Origin: Zobellia uliginosa
GTDB lineage: Bacteria; Bacteroidota; Bacteroidia; Flavobacteriales; Flavobacteriaceae
NCBI RefSeq assembly: GCF_900156625.1
Contig: NZ_FTOB01000007.1
Span: 124,001-188,000, forward strand
DNA: 64,000 nucleotides
Direction: 5' to 3'
Position 1 is the stretch's first letter; each line of letters starts with the position of its first letter. Shown here piece by piece: positions 17,892 through 27,560 of the stretch. The notes under the pieces are model-generated. The model worked only from the letters and a program-made list of their open reading frames with translations, searched no databases and was not told the DNA's origin. The translations under genes and the position numbers were made by a program.

Positions 17892-20210
17892 ATGAATAAA
17901 AAAACAATAGTAATCTGTATAGGAATCATTCTTTTGGCCAATTTTGTGGGGCATTCGCAACTATTCGTTTCTCCTGAAGGCGGAGATGGCAGCAAAGGAA
18001 CCCGATCGGACCCTACCTCCTTTGAAGGGGCCATCGAGAAGGCTTCGGAAATCTTAAAACGGAAAGGGGTACCCAAAAAAGGACTTACCATTACGCTTGG
18101 CGGAGGGGTCTATCGATTTAAGAAAAAAGTAGTTCTGGGGCCTGAATTCCAAGGAACAGAGGATAGGCCGATAATCATTAGGGCGGCAGAGGGAGAAAGT
18201 GTGTTGTTCGATGGGAGTATGCTCATTTCGCCCGAAAAATTCAGTGTGGTAAAAGCTCCCGATGAACTGGCCAGGCTATCTGCCGGGGCATCGAAAAAGA
18301 TTATGGTGGCCACCATTACCGATACTACAATGTTGGGCAGGTTCAACAAAGACCTGATGCTTAGTCTCAGCTATGACGATGTAGAATTTTTGCCTTCCGT
18401 TTTTCCTAATGAGGGCTATGCAAGCTTTGTGGAAGAGACGGTACGGGCAGAAGTGTCACCTCCGGCCGTTCCCGTAGGGAAACAAGATTATGGGGTCCGC
18501 GCAGGCTATGTACCATACTTGGTGAAAGATAAGCCCAGGGGCTGGAAAGGTTCCCTGGAAGACCCGCGTGGAGCCCAGGCCCAAATTGGGGATAAGGCAG
18601 ACGAAATGGCCGGCAGTTGGCAACAATGGGAGAACGAACTTAGAAGAAACAATACCAGAAACCAGCTAACCGGTTTTATAGAAGCCAGTTGGCTCTTAAG
18701 CTCACAAGCCGTTTACGGCGCTGATGCCACAACGAAATCGATTCACCTGACCCGTGCCTTGGGCTATGGGTGGGCTTGGAGAAAGAACGACAAACCTTTT
18801 CGTGTTTTTGGGCTTCTATGCGAACTTGACCGGCCCGGAGAATGGCATTTTGATCCATTGACCAACCGCTTGTTCGTTTATCCGCCCACCCCCATAAACG
18901 GAAACACGCAAATAGGCTTATCGGTGGCGAATGGCTTTTTGGCCCTAGACGGAACCCGTCATGTTAAGGTAATCGGACTTTCCGTTAAAAATGTAGGAAG
19001 CGGCAGTGTGTATACGATCAAAGGCGACCATAACCTTGTGGCCGGTGCCCAGATTACGAATTCTACGGCGGCGGGAGTTGAAATTCTAGGCACCGACAAT
19101 GTCGTTAAAAGTTGCGATTTGGTTGATTTAGATGTGCACGTGCGGCTAAGCGGGGGGCTACGTTCCCCTGACGAAATCACTCCGGGTAATAACTTGGTGG
19201 AAAACTGTCAAATCTATCAAGACAGTTTTAAACATGAAAAGGTCAATATTGTTATGAATGGGGTAGGGAATATATTTCGTCATAATATGATCCATAATTC
19301 CTTGGGGCAAGCCATGGTGGTTAATGGGAACGACCATTTGGTCGAGTATAACGAACTCTTCAATATCGGTTATGAGGAGGGTGATGGCGGAGCCATATAT
19401 TCCGGAGCTGATTTGGGCGGTTTCGGAAATACATACCGCTACAACTTCTTTCATCATTTGATGCACGTACCCGGAAAGGTCGAACGTGCCGGATTGCATT
19501 TAGACGACGGACAATCGGGAGCGACCGTAATCGGAAATGTATTCTATAAATCGGCATCCAAAGGCGCATTTATGTTCGGAGGGGCCGGTCATACCGTAAA
19601 GGAAAACGTATTTCTGGAAGGCGATAGGGGGGCTTACTTCGTACAGAGCCTAGGAAATAAAATGTTCGATATTCAAAAGGAAATTGCAGCAGACCCGAAT
19701 CATCATCGTAAGGGAACCAAGGAAGATTATATCGGTCGCGTAGAATTGTATACGGGAAAAAGAGGATGGACAAAATCGCCATGGAAGGATAAATACCCCC
19801 TGATGCGAACCATTTTGAGCGATACTTTAGAGTTTGGCCGCTTATGGCCAATCCATATTACGGTAGAGGATAATTTTAACTATGCGAACAAGCGGGGCAT
19901 CGATAAGATTATCGATTATCGCGTTGCTCCAGAAGCTCTTGCCAAGTCTAGCGTAAAAAACAACAAAGAAGTGACCCCCGATGACTTTGTCGATTACGAT
20001 GCAATGAATTTTGCCTTCAAAGATGAGAAAAAACATGCGGCCATTCCTTTTGCGCAAATTGGATTGTATGTCGATAGTTACAGGAAAAACACCCCGGACA
20101 AAACCAAATACAGAATGGCCGTTAAGGAGCATTTTAAGGGTATCGTTAGCGGTCATCCGGGTACCTTGCTTCGAATCGATACGGCAAAATTGGTAAGGGA
20201 GGAAAAATAA
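17892..20210 (+). CDS. GH141-like right-handed beta-helix protein
   Basis: 772 residues with a short signal peptide ending at GHSQ (about residue 23). LFVSPEGGDGSKGTRSDP begins the DUF1565-like segment, DRPGEWHFDPLTNRLFVYP at about residue 315 is the GH141-like motif shared with the gene at 8446, and beta-helix coils run at about 350-580 (NLVAGAQITNSTAAGVEI, GNIFRHNMIHNS, GATVIGNVFYKSASKG). Family members include alpha-L-fucosidase and xylanase; specificity here is not readable. It lies 22 bases after the sulfatase. Confidence 0.8.
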   Translation: MNKKTIVICIGIILLANFVGHSQLFVSPEGGDGSKGTRSDPTSFEGAIEKASEILKRKGVPKKGLTITLGGGVYRFKKKVVLGPEFQGTEDRPIIIRAAEGESVLFDGSMLISPEKFSVVKAPDELARLSAGASKKIMVATITDTTMLGRFNKDLMLSLSYDDVEFLPSVFPNEGYASFVEETVRAEVSPPAVPVGKQDYGVRAGYVPYLVKDKPRGWKGSLEDPRGAQAQIGDKADEMAGSWQQWENELRRNNTRNQLTGFIEASWLLSSQAVYGADATTKSIHLTRALGYGWAWRKNDKPFRVFGLLCELDRPGEWHFDPLTNRLFVYPPTPINGNTQIGLSVANGFLALDGTRHVKVIGLSVKNVGSGSVYTIKGDHNLVAGAQITNSTAAGVEILGTDNVVKSCDLVDLDVHVRLSGGLRSPDEITPGNNLVENCQIYQDSFKHEKVNIVMNGVGNIFRHNMIHNSLGQAMVVNGNDHLVEYNELFNIGYEEGDGGAIYSGADLGGFGNTYRYNFFHHLMHVPGKVERAGLHLDDGQSGATVIGNVFYKSASKGAFMFGGAGHTVKENVFLEGDRGAYFVQSLGNKMFDIQKEIAADPNHHRKGTKEDYIGRVELYTGKRGWTKSPWKDKYPLMRTILSDTLEFGRLWPIHITVEDNFNYANKRGIDKIIDYRVAPEALAKSSVKNNKEVTPDDFVDYDAMNFAFKDEKKHAAIPFAQIGLYVDSYRKNTPDKTKYRMAVKEHFKGIVSGHPGTLLRIDTAKLVREEK

Positions 20211-20389
20211 GGGCGCATAGAAAATACCGTAAGCCTGTTTTTAGCGCGGCCGCATCGGTAGGCCGGTGTTTGACAAGGTGTCTTTTCAGGGTTTAAATGT
20301 CCCATGGTTTTCTTAATCTGAAATTTTAAGTATCAATAGGGGAGTTGACTCCTTAGTAGGATACTACTTAAAATTAAAAGGTTTACATC
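20211..20389. other. Intergenic gap with small stems, possible internal promoter region
   Basis: This is the longest gap between genes in the first 26 kb. Just before the next gene are two small inverted repeats: GGAG-TTGA-CTCC and AGTAG-GATA-CTACT (about 20339-20369). No TAnnTTTG box was found. It may hold a leader or an internal start for the last three enzyme genes of the cluster. Confidence 0.35.
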
Positions 20390-22495
20390 ATGAAAATTCA
20401 AAGTATTGCCCTATTGACGTTTTTGAGTATAGTTCTTGCTTCGGTTCAAGTCCGTGCTCAAAGTGAAGCACACGGTAATGAGCTGTCGGTGACCTTACAT
20501 GGGGCCAAGGCTACTTTTAAAAATAAGGTATTACGGGTAACAACCGGAAAAGTGGAGCGCACCTGGGAGTGGAGCGGTTCTGGTTTTAAGACGCTTAGTT
20601 TTAAAAATACGCGTTCGGGAAAGGAATGGTGCACCGAAAAATCGCCTTATGATAGCGATTGGAATTTGCCGACCAAAATCGAAAATGCTTCCCCGGCCCG
20701 TTTGATAGCTGTAGAAGGCATAACTACCGATGATGAAAAGTTCACGACCGAACATATCTTGGTAAGGGCCTTGGTGAGATACGACTCCGGCATTGAACTG
20801 AACTATTTGGTTCGGGTTTACCCTAATGCCCCGGGAATATGGACGGCCCTTGAGGTCAGGGCCATTAACGGGTTTTCGCCAGAAGGCATTCCTGAAGATT
20901 TGGCCATGTATAAATCCTATGGATCGAACCAGCCCATAAAAATTGCGAGAAACGAGTTTATTCCGGTCAACTTTTCACAGCCCAACCAACGGCGGTATTG
21001 GGGAATTTATAACAATCCCGGAAACCGCGTGAATACCGATGACATGGTAAAAGAGCGTATTGTAAAGGGCTACCCGATTTTTCAGGATGAGCAGAATACC
21101 TGGGCAAACGGTCTTGTGGTACAGGCCGAAGACGAAGGCTTGATTTTGGTCAAGGAATCGAATAAGACGGTAAACAAATACGGGCACCAGACCGGTAGCT
21201 TTTATTGTACGCCCACAGGTGTGGAAGTAACGGGATGGGGGTTGAAGCCTAAGGAAATTACATCGGAGTTCAAACGGACTTGGGCCACATGGAGCATTTT
21301 GTATTCGGGAGGCAGCGATGCCTCTGAATTGGCCTTCAAACGTTTTGACCGTATACGCTACCCGATAAACATTGAACGAGATATGCATATTTTAATCGAT
21401 ACCTGGGGCAGTGATTGGCAAAATGGGGAGGACGATAAAATCTACGGCCGTCAGAATTCTGAGTTTTCGGTTATCGAAAAGGAAATAAAATCGGCCGCCG
21501 ATCTGGGTATAGATATCGTTCGTATCGATGACGGTTGGCAAGAAGGGGGCACCAAGAGCAAAAAATCATGGCATCCCAATACCAATGTGGGCTATGATGC
21601 CAACTGGAAGAAAACCAAAAAACTGTCGAAGAAGTACAAGGTGGGTATCGGCCTCTGGGCGGCCATCCGCTATATCACTCCAGAAGAGCTGATAAAGAAC
21701 CAAGAACAACTGAATGTAGCTACGTGGAAGTTTGACTTCGATAAACTTGAAGACCACGATGCCTTTGCCGATCGTATTAAGGGGATTCGTGAATTCATCA
21801 AAAAAACCGATTATAGCACACAAACATCGTGGTGCCCCGAATACGATGACCAGCGATACGGTTGGTACAGTCCGGCACGTGAAGTCGGCCCGATGTACTT
21901 TCAGAACATACAGAACAACTTGCCATCGCATTTGGCCTATGTGCCCTATATCACGCTAAGACATCATTGGATGATGGCAAAGTACTACAACATGAACGAC
22001 TTACAGGCCCATTGGCAGAATACCTCGAGAACCAATCCAAAGTATTCCGATGCGCATTTGCACAGCCAATCCTATGCGGCCATGTCGGCATTCATGGCTG
22101 CGCCTTCCTGTTTTATGTTGACACAGCTGCTAAAGCCCGAAGAACGCGACGAACTTCGTGATGTAATAGGGCTTTATAAAGAACACCGTAAGGGCATTTG
22201 GGAAAACTATGTATTTCCTATAGGGGAAGAACCTAACAATGCCTCATGGACAGGCTTTCAAATTGCCGATCCCGAGAAAAAAGAGGGATATCTCATGATA
22301 TTCAGGGAAATCGGCAATAAGGATCCCCAAGGAAAAATAGCCCTTAAATTCCTAAACGGAAAAAAGGTAAGCTTAACGGATCTTGAAAAACCCAAAGCCG
22401 GTACGTCTGACGAAATGAAGGTCGAGAACGGAAATCTTATCCTGACCATTCCTGAACCTGCAGGTTACCGCTTTATTAAATATGAAACCGATTAA
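20390..22495 (+). CDS. GH36-like (clan GH-D) alpha-galactosidase-type hydrolase, secreted
   Basis: 701 residues with a signal peptide ending near VRAQS. An N-terminal beta-sandwich (to about 310) is followed by a TIM barrel with IDIVRIDDGWQEGG at about residue 377, as in GH27/GH36/GH31, and the strand-4 motif WKFDFDKLE, where D449 or D451 is the likely nucleophile. Clan GH-D retaining enzymes act on alpha-galactosides and related bonds; the overall similarity to characterised GH36 is weak by eye, so the exact family and substrate stay open. Galactose side chains of fucoidan would be a plausible target. Confidence 0.72.
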   Translation: MKIQSIALLTFLSIVLASVQVRAQSEAHGNELSVTLHGAKATFKNKVLRVTTGKVERTWEWSGSGFKTLSFKNTRSGKEWCTEKSPYDSDWNLPTKIENASPARLIAVEGITTDDEKFTTEHILVRALVRYDSGIELNYLVRVYPNAPGIWTALEVRAINGFSPEGIPEDLAMYKSYGSNQPIKIARNEFIPVNFSQPNQRRYWGIYNNPGNRVNTDDMVKERIVKGYPIFQDEQNTWANGLVVQAEDEGLILVKESNKTVNKYGHQTGSFYCTPTGVEVTGWGLKPKEITSEFKRTWATWSILYSGGSDASELAFKRFDRIRYPINIERDMHILIDTWGSDWQNGEDDKIYGRQNSEFSVIEKEIKSAADLGIDIVRIDDGWQEGGTKSKKSWHPNTNVGYDANWKKTKKLSKKYKVGIGLWAAIRYITPEELIKNQEQLNVATWKFDFDKLEDHDAFADRIKGIREFIKKTDYSTQTSWCPEYDDQRYGWYSPAREVGPMYFQNIQNNLPSHLAYVPYITLRHHWMMAKYYNMNDLQAHWQNTSRTNPKYSDAHLHSQSYAAMSAFMAAPSCFMLTQLLKPEERDELRDVIGLYKEHRKGIWENYVFPIGEEPNNASWTGFQIADPEKKEGYLMIFREIGNKDPQGKIALKFLNGKKVSLTDLEKPKAGTSDEMKVENGNLILTIPEPAGYRFIKYETD

Positions 22496-22590
22496 AGAGG
22501 CAGGAATTCTTTAATGACAAGACTATAACAGAAGTAGATTTCGATAAAAGGAGGGCAAGATTCCCTCCCCAAAAAAAACGTATACAGACT

Positions 22591-24858
22591 ATGGGAAAAT
22601 CAGATGCAGTACTAAGGGCAATATGCAAATGTGTATTGATGACTTTTGGAATACTATTGTTTTCATGTGTAGATAAGGATCCCCAAGAATTGACGCTACA
22701 TACTTCCGGACTGACATTGGAATTTAATGCGGAAGGGGAAATAAGCAAGGCGATATTTGAAAAAGGGCAGGTTGAAAAAGCGCTTGCAGGGCATTCTTTG
22801 CTCAAGGGATGCGTAGTGACCGATGTTCAGTTGGAAAAGAAATCGGATGACGAGATCGTATTCTTGAAAACGGTGGAGAACAGTACCTCAAAACAGAAGT
22901 TTCAGCTCACGGAAACTTTTAGGGCAACTGAAAACAGCATTCGTTGGGAAGTACAGATCAAAGATGATGGGGAAAATTGGTCTACGCCCATTCAAACCGT
23001 CTTGAACTATCCAGTTTCCGAAAATGTAAAATTTTGGGCCCCGTGGGCCGATCCAAGAGGTGATTTAAGTGGAGGGGGAACGGATAATAAAGAGATAGCC
23101 AATGCCATTATTGGCGAAGGCGACCTAGATGATTTAATGAGTTGGGCCGATCCGTTGGAGCCTATAGATGTGGTCGATGGTCTTTGGCATTATGGGGCCC
23201 CTCGATATGAATACCAAAATCCGGGCTTGTTGTATTGCCCGTTTCAAGGGGATGTAATAACCATTCCCATGGTAAGCTTTTGGGAGGAAAAAGACGATAT
23301 AGGACTCAGCTTGGTGCTTTCGCCGGAAGATACCCTACTGGATATTGATGTGCGGACTACTAAGGAGGGAGAGCTTACCTTTTCGAGGTACAATCACAGA
23401 TTGGGAAAAGGGAAGGAGCTGGGCTTCGCCATGGATATCGTTCCCCACCAAGCCGATTGGCGCAGTAGTTTGGGCTGGGTCGTAAACCGTTATGAAAATT
23501 ATTTTCAGCCTGTCAATCCCTTGGCGGATCAAATAGCAGGTACGGGTGCATACTCCAATAGCGATGTCTCATTTGACGTAGAAAAGATGAAGAAGATGGC
23601 TTTCAGGGTAAATTGGAGGGCTTCTTTTGATTTTCCGTATATGGGCATGTTCGCGCCTCCGGTCGATGAGACCACCGAATGGTCAAGTTTTGTCCGTTTT
23701 AGCAATAGGGGCAAAGTGGCCCGAAAAACCACTTCAATGCCTATTATGCAGAACTATGCCAAAAAGATGAAGGATGCCGGTTTTTATGTATTGAGCTATT
23801 TCAATGTAACGGAATTCGGTACGCAAATCGAATATCCACGACCAGAATCTAAGCGGACAAAAGAGACACCGCTTTGGCGAGATGCAAATGACTACCTCTA
23901 TGAGAACTTAGCCGATGCTATACTTTTTTCCCCTGAACAGCAGAAGGCCGTTTTAGATAAAGGTATATATAGCGTGAAGCCCGGAAATCCATTTTTTACT
24001 TGGGAAAAGGCAATAGCCGTAGACCCCGGTGTTGAGAGCTATCAAAATTTTCTGGTCGAACAGGCCGAGCGCACGGTCGAGGGAATACCGGATTCCTTCG
24101 GGATTTGCATTGACCGAATGGATTGGACCCGCTTCTATAACCATAGTACCGATGACGGGGTAAGTTGGATGGGCGAACAGCCCGTAGGGTCTTTGTTTAT
24201 GTCGTGGATGGATATTATGGAAAAGATCCATCCCATATTTCACGACGCCGATAAGGTTATCTATGTGAACAACCATGTGAAACGTATTGAACAGTTGAAA
24301 TATGTTGATGGTATTTTTGATGAGTTCACCTATTCCGGTTCCGCTTTGAATGCCATTGCCTTTTTGGGCAACCAAAAACCAACCCTGGGTTGGATGAGTA
24401 CCGACAAGCAATTGCTTCCCGATCCCGATCAGGTAATTCAAAAATTCATTTACATGGGCGTTTTTCCCATGGCGCCGTTTCCGGGGAACGACCACTCCAT
24501 GCGACCTTCAGATCTGGCCGATAAGGTGTATTTGGACTATGGCCCCTTGTTCGATCAAATGCGAGGGAAGAAATGGGTGTTCGAGCCACACGTAGTCGCT
24601 ATTACCAGGGGAGAAGCAAAGGTAAATCTGTTCAAGACCAATGGTGGGTATAGCATTCCGGTGATGTATGCCGGCACAGGGGAAGCTGTAGAGGTGACCG
24701 TGCGAAAAGAAGGGTTGGTGAAAGAAGGATTAAAGGTAGTAGCCTATTATCCTGGAGACGAACAGCCAAGAGTGCTAGGGACAAGCGTAAAAGCTGGGGA
24801 ACTGAAAATTGAAACCCCCATCAAACGAGGCTGTGCCATGATCAAGATTGAAATATAA
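22591..24858 (+). CDS. Unassigned lipoprotein, probably a TIM-barrel glycoside hydrolase
   Basis: 755 residues. The leader ends in a lipobox (LLFSC, about residue 29). I do not recognise the family. The N-terminal 280 residues look like an all-beta sandwich (ELTLHTSGLTLEF, then FWAPWADPRGD), the middle like an alpha/beta barrel with acidic strand ends (FGICIDRMDW near 510, YVDGIFDEFTYSG near 575) and the last 80 residues again beta. Such an order (beta-sandwich, barrel, beta-sandwich) is common in GH families such as GH31, GH97 or GH101. Its place between a GH36-like enzyme and a sulfatase supports a role in the same polysaccharide breakdown. Function remains hypothetical. Confidence 0.7.
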   Translation: MGKSDAVLRAICKCVLMTFGILLFSCVDKDPQELTLHTSGLTLEFNAEGEISKAIFEKGQVEKALAGHSLLKGCVVTDVQLEKKSDDEIVFLKTVENSTSKQKFQLTETFRATENSIRWEVQIKDDGENWSTPIQTVLNYPVSENVKFWAPWADPRGDLSGGGTDNKEIANAIIGEGDLDDLMSWADPLEPIDVVDGLWHYGAPRYEYQNPGLLYCPFQGDVITIPMVSFWEEKDDIGLSLVLSPEDTLLDIDVRTTKEGELTFSRYNHRLGKGKELGFAMDIVPHQADWRSSLGWVVNRYENYFQPVNPLADQIAGTGAYSNSDVSFDVEKMKKMAFRVNWRASFDFPYMGMFAPPVDETTEWSSFVRFSNRGKVARKTTSMPIMQNYAKKMKDAGFYVLSYFNVTEFGTQIEYPRPESKRTKETPLWRDANDYLYENLADAILFSPEQQKAVLDKGIYSVKPGNPFFTWEKAIAVDPGVESYQNFLVEQAERTVEGIPDSFGICIDRMDWTRFYNHSTDDGVSWMGEQPVGSLFMSWMDIMEKIHPIFHDADKVIYVNNHVKRIEQLKYVDGIFDEFTYSGSALNAIAFLGNQKPTLGWMSTDKQLLPDPDQVIQKFIYMGVFPMAPFPGNDHSMRPSDLADKVYLDYGPLFDQMRGKKWVFEPHVVAITRGEAKVNLFKTNGGYSIPVMYAGTGEAVEVTVRKEGLVKEGLKVVAYYPGDEQPRVLGTSVKAGELKIETPIKRGCAMIKIEI

Positions 24859-24878
24859 AAAAAGGGAGGGTCTAAAAT

Positions 24879-26498
24879 ATGGTAAAATTTAAACGTAATT
24901 CGGTTATAACGCTTAAGGGGATAGGGGTAATCTGTACCTTGTTTATGGTTCAGCTTTCCGTCGCTCAGATTAAAAGGAAACCCAATATCATTTTTATCAT
25001 GACCGATGACCATGCTGCCGGGGCAACAGGAATATACGGAGGTCGTTTGGCCGATCTGGGGGCTACGCCAAACCTAGATGCTTTGGCGAAGGAGGGTATG
25101 GTTTTTGAAAATTGCTTTGTGACCAATAGTATCTGTACGCCAAGTCGAGCCTCCATCATTACGGGTCAGTATAGTCAGACCAACGGTGTTCTCGATCTGT
25201 GGAACGAACTTGACGCCAATAAACAATACCTCCCCCAAGAAATCAAAAAACTGGGCTATGAAACGGCCATGATCGGAAAATGGCACTTGCACCAAGAACC
25301 TAAGGCCTTTGATTATTATAAGGTCTTTCCTTTGCAGGGTACATATTTTGACCCAGAGTTTAGGGCTAAAGATAAAGGAAAGTGGCCCGATAATACGGTG
25401 CAATACAAAGGACATAGTTCCGATGTGGTCACGGACCAAGCTTTGAATTGGGTGCATAACCGGAAGAACCCCGAAAAGCCTTTTTTCCTAATGTATCATT
25501 TTAAGGCACCTCATGATATGTTTGAATTTAACCCTAGGTATACATCGTATCTTGAAGATGTAAAAATACCTGAGCCCCAAAGCCTCTACGATCAACCTCA
25601 TTGGGGCTCTGAGGCCACACGGGGAAAAAATGATAGTTTGCTACACGTTATCGGTTCCTCGATCTCGAGTCGCCACCCAAACCGAAATTATGTGGATATA
25701 TACAAGACGGGGAATCTGCCTACGGAAAAAGAGCGAACAAGTGCCGCCTACCAGGAGTATTTAAAACGGTATCTGCGCTGTGTAAAAGGGGTCGATGATA
25801 ATTTAGGCCGTTTTTTTGAGGATTTAAAAAAAGAAGGGCTTTGGGAAAATACCATCATCGTATATACCTCGGATCAAGGCATGATGCTGGGTGAACACGA
25901 CTTTGAGGATAAACGTTGGATGTATGAAGAATCGATACATATGCCCTTTATCGTGAGGTATCCGGAAAAGATAAAAGCGGGTTCACGAACCAGTTATCTC
26001 ATCAACAACACCGATTTTGCACCTACCCTGATTGAACTGGCCGGAGGAAGGGCTCCCGATTATATGCAAGGGAAAAGCCTAAAACCTATTATGGAAGGGG
26101 AGCGACCCGATGACTGGCGTAGTGCAACCTATTATCGCTATTGGATGCAGATGGTCCACCATGACATACCTGCACATTTTGGACTACGGAGTGAAAATTA
26201 CAAGTTGATCTTTTTTTATGGACGATACCATAACCTGGAAAAAGAAGGAAGCCTTTCTATGTATTGGAACGATGAGGAACATTCCAATAAAGTGGAGCCT
26301 ACTCCCGCTGCATGGGAATTCTACGATTTGAAAAACGATCCCGGGGAACTGGTCAACGCGTACCGAAATCCCAAATATCAAGACATCATTCAACAAATGA
26401 AGGCAGAGCTGAAAAGCACGAGAAAAGAACTGAATGAAGAAGATGATAAATATCCCCATTTACAAGAAATCATAATCCGCCATTGGAATGACGAATAG
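24879..26498 (+). CDS. S1 family sulfatase, secreted (formylglycine type)
   Basis: 539 residues with a signal peptide ending near SVAQ (about residue 30). NIIFIMTDDHAAGATG supplies the calcium-binding Asp pair; ICTPSRASIITGQ carries Cys86, the formylglycine precursor; GKWHLHQEP and YTSDQGMMLGEH complete the active site. It differs clearly from the sulfatase at 16400 (longer, DDHA instead of DDLG), so it probably belongs to another S1 subfamily, of the kind that includes glucosamine-6-sulfatase and iduronate-2-sulfatase-like enzymes, and removes a different sulfate. Last gene of the enzyme block. Confidence 0.93.
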   Translation: MVKFKRNSVITLKGIGVICTLFMVQLSVAQIKRKPNIIFIMTDDHAAGATGIYGGRLADLGATPNLDALAKEGMVFENCFVTNSICTPSRASIITGQYSQTNGVLDLWNELDANKQYLPQEIKKLGYETAMIGKWHLHQEPKAFDYYKVFPLQGTYFDPEFRAKDKGKWPDNTVQYKGHSSDVVTDQALNWVHNRKNPEKPFFLMYHFKAPHDMFEFNPRYTSYLEDVKIPEPQSLYDQPHWGSEATRGKNDSLLHVIGSSISSRHPNRNYVDIYKTGNLPTEKERTSAAYQEYLKRYLRCVKGVDDNLGRFFEDLKKEGLWENTIIVYTSDQGMMLGEHDFEDKRWMYEESIHMPFIVRYPEKIKAGSRTSYLINNTDFAPTLIELAGGRAPDYMQGKSLKPIMEGERPDDWRSATYYRYWMQMVHHDIPAHFGLRSENYKLIFFYGRYHNLEKEGSLSMYWNDEEHSNKVEPTPAAWEFYDLKNDPGELVNAYRNPKYQDIIQQMKAELKSTRKELNEEDDKYPHLQEIIIRHWNDE

Positions 26499-26806
26499 GG
26501 CCAACTAGCATATTCGCATGGCCGGAACTTTAAAATAAGGCCTATACCGCATACCTGTATCCACTGACTCTTTGAACGACGTTTGGGTTTGGCCGGGCCG
26601 AATGCAAGCTTCAGACAATCGCCCTTGGGTAAAATCATGGGTGCTTTTTGCTAGGCTGTAGTTAGCTTGTTTTTGTAATTGTTCATTTTTGAAGAGGTAA
26701 TATTGATGTTTTAATAGATGTTGAGTAGGTTTTTTGATAAAAAATCATTTTTTATTTGCACAAATAATATATTATTATAATATTTGAGGAAATAAAAATA
26801 AAAGCA
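26499..26806. other. 308-bp intergenic region between enzyme block and regulator module
   Basis: No ORF with coding features. The first half is G+C-rich with GGCCGG-type words; the second half is strongly AT-rich, as expected for a promoter region of the following sigma-factor gene. No clear terminator hairpin with a T-run was seen after the sulfatase. Confidence 0.6.
26756..26786 (+). promoter_or_regulatory. Candidate Bacteroidota promoter of the ECF sigma gene
   Basis: A TTG at 26756-26758 is followed after 20 bases by AATATTTG (26779-26786), one mismatch from the TAnnTTTG -7 element. The start codon lies 20 bases downstream, leaving a short leader. The surroundings are so AT-rich that chance is a real alternative. 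Confidence 0.4.
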
Positions 26807-27463
26807 ATGCCAACAACCCAAACCCTTCCGACAAAACAATTAGAGGCTGTACATACAGATGCTCCGGATCACTTATTGGTAGGGAAGGTGAAGTTGGGGT
26901 GTGCCCTGTCTTATGCCAAGCTGTTTGATATTTATGGCGATAAGCTTTATTATTTCGCTTTGGGGTATATAAAGTCACCAATCGAGGCAGAGGGAGTGGT
27001 GCAAGATGTTTTTGTAAAAGTTTGGGAGAAGCGTGAATCGTTAAAATTGGAATGTTCCTTTAAGTCGTACATTTTTACGATTGCCTTTAATTTGGTAAAA
27101 AAGGTGTTCAATAAGAGGAAGCGATTACGTAAGTATATTGATTCAAAGGAAAATATACACGGGTTCGATTTTTCTACGGAGAACCAAATCGAATATAATT
27201 TTATGATGGAATGGTTGAATAACCTAGTGGGCGAAATGCCGGAAAGGAGAAGGGAGACCTTTATCCAGAGTCGGTTCAATGGTCTTCCCGTGAAGGAAAT
27301 CGCCAAGGAAATGAACGTTAGTCCGAAAACCGTGGAGAACCAAATAACGGCGGCCTTAAAATTCATCAAGGCGCATTGGGATATCGATGTGGTGTCTAAA
27401 CGGTACAAGGCCAAGCCGAAGGTCAAGTTGGTCCAAATTGAACCGGCCGAATTAAGTTGCTAG
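26807..27463 (+). CDS. ECF sigma factor (sigma-70 family), orphan
   Basis: 218 residues. Region 2 is visible as KLYYFALGYIKSPIEAEGVV and QDVFVKVWEKRESL, region 4 as ETFIQSRFNGLPVKEIAKEM followed by SPKTVENQITAALKFIK. It belongs to the Bacteroidota expansion group of FecI-like sigma factors, which normally pair with a FecR-type anti-sigma gene and a TonB-dependent receptor. No anti-sigma gene follows; the next gene is a GntR regulator. A 30-residue N-terminal extension precedes the sigma core and a basic 25-residue tail follows. It is closely related to the sigma factor at 46107, so both may read similar promoters in this locus. Confidence 0.92.
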   Translation: MPTTQTLPTKQLEAVHTDAPDHLLVGKVKLGCALSYAKLFDIYGDKLYYFALGYIKSPIEAEGVVQDVFVKVWEKRESLKLECSFKSYIFTIAFNLVKKVFNKRKRLRKYIDSKENIHGFDFSTENQIEYNFMMEWLNNLVGEMPERRRETFIQSRFNGLPVKEIAKEMNVSPKTVENQITAALKFIKAHWDIDVVSKRYKAKPKVKLVQIEPAELSC

Positions 27464-27560
27464 TGAATACAGAGACATTGAAGGACATGGTAGATCATAT
27501 TATTATATTTTTTAACGTAAATTCCGGTATTTTGATAAGAACACATTTAAATTCAGGAAT

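Noticed and set aside
23953-24495. 180-residue minus-strand ORF opposite the unassigned lipoprotein
   Set aside because: Antisense shadow; the plus-strand frame has a lipobox, operon position and even codon use.
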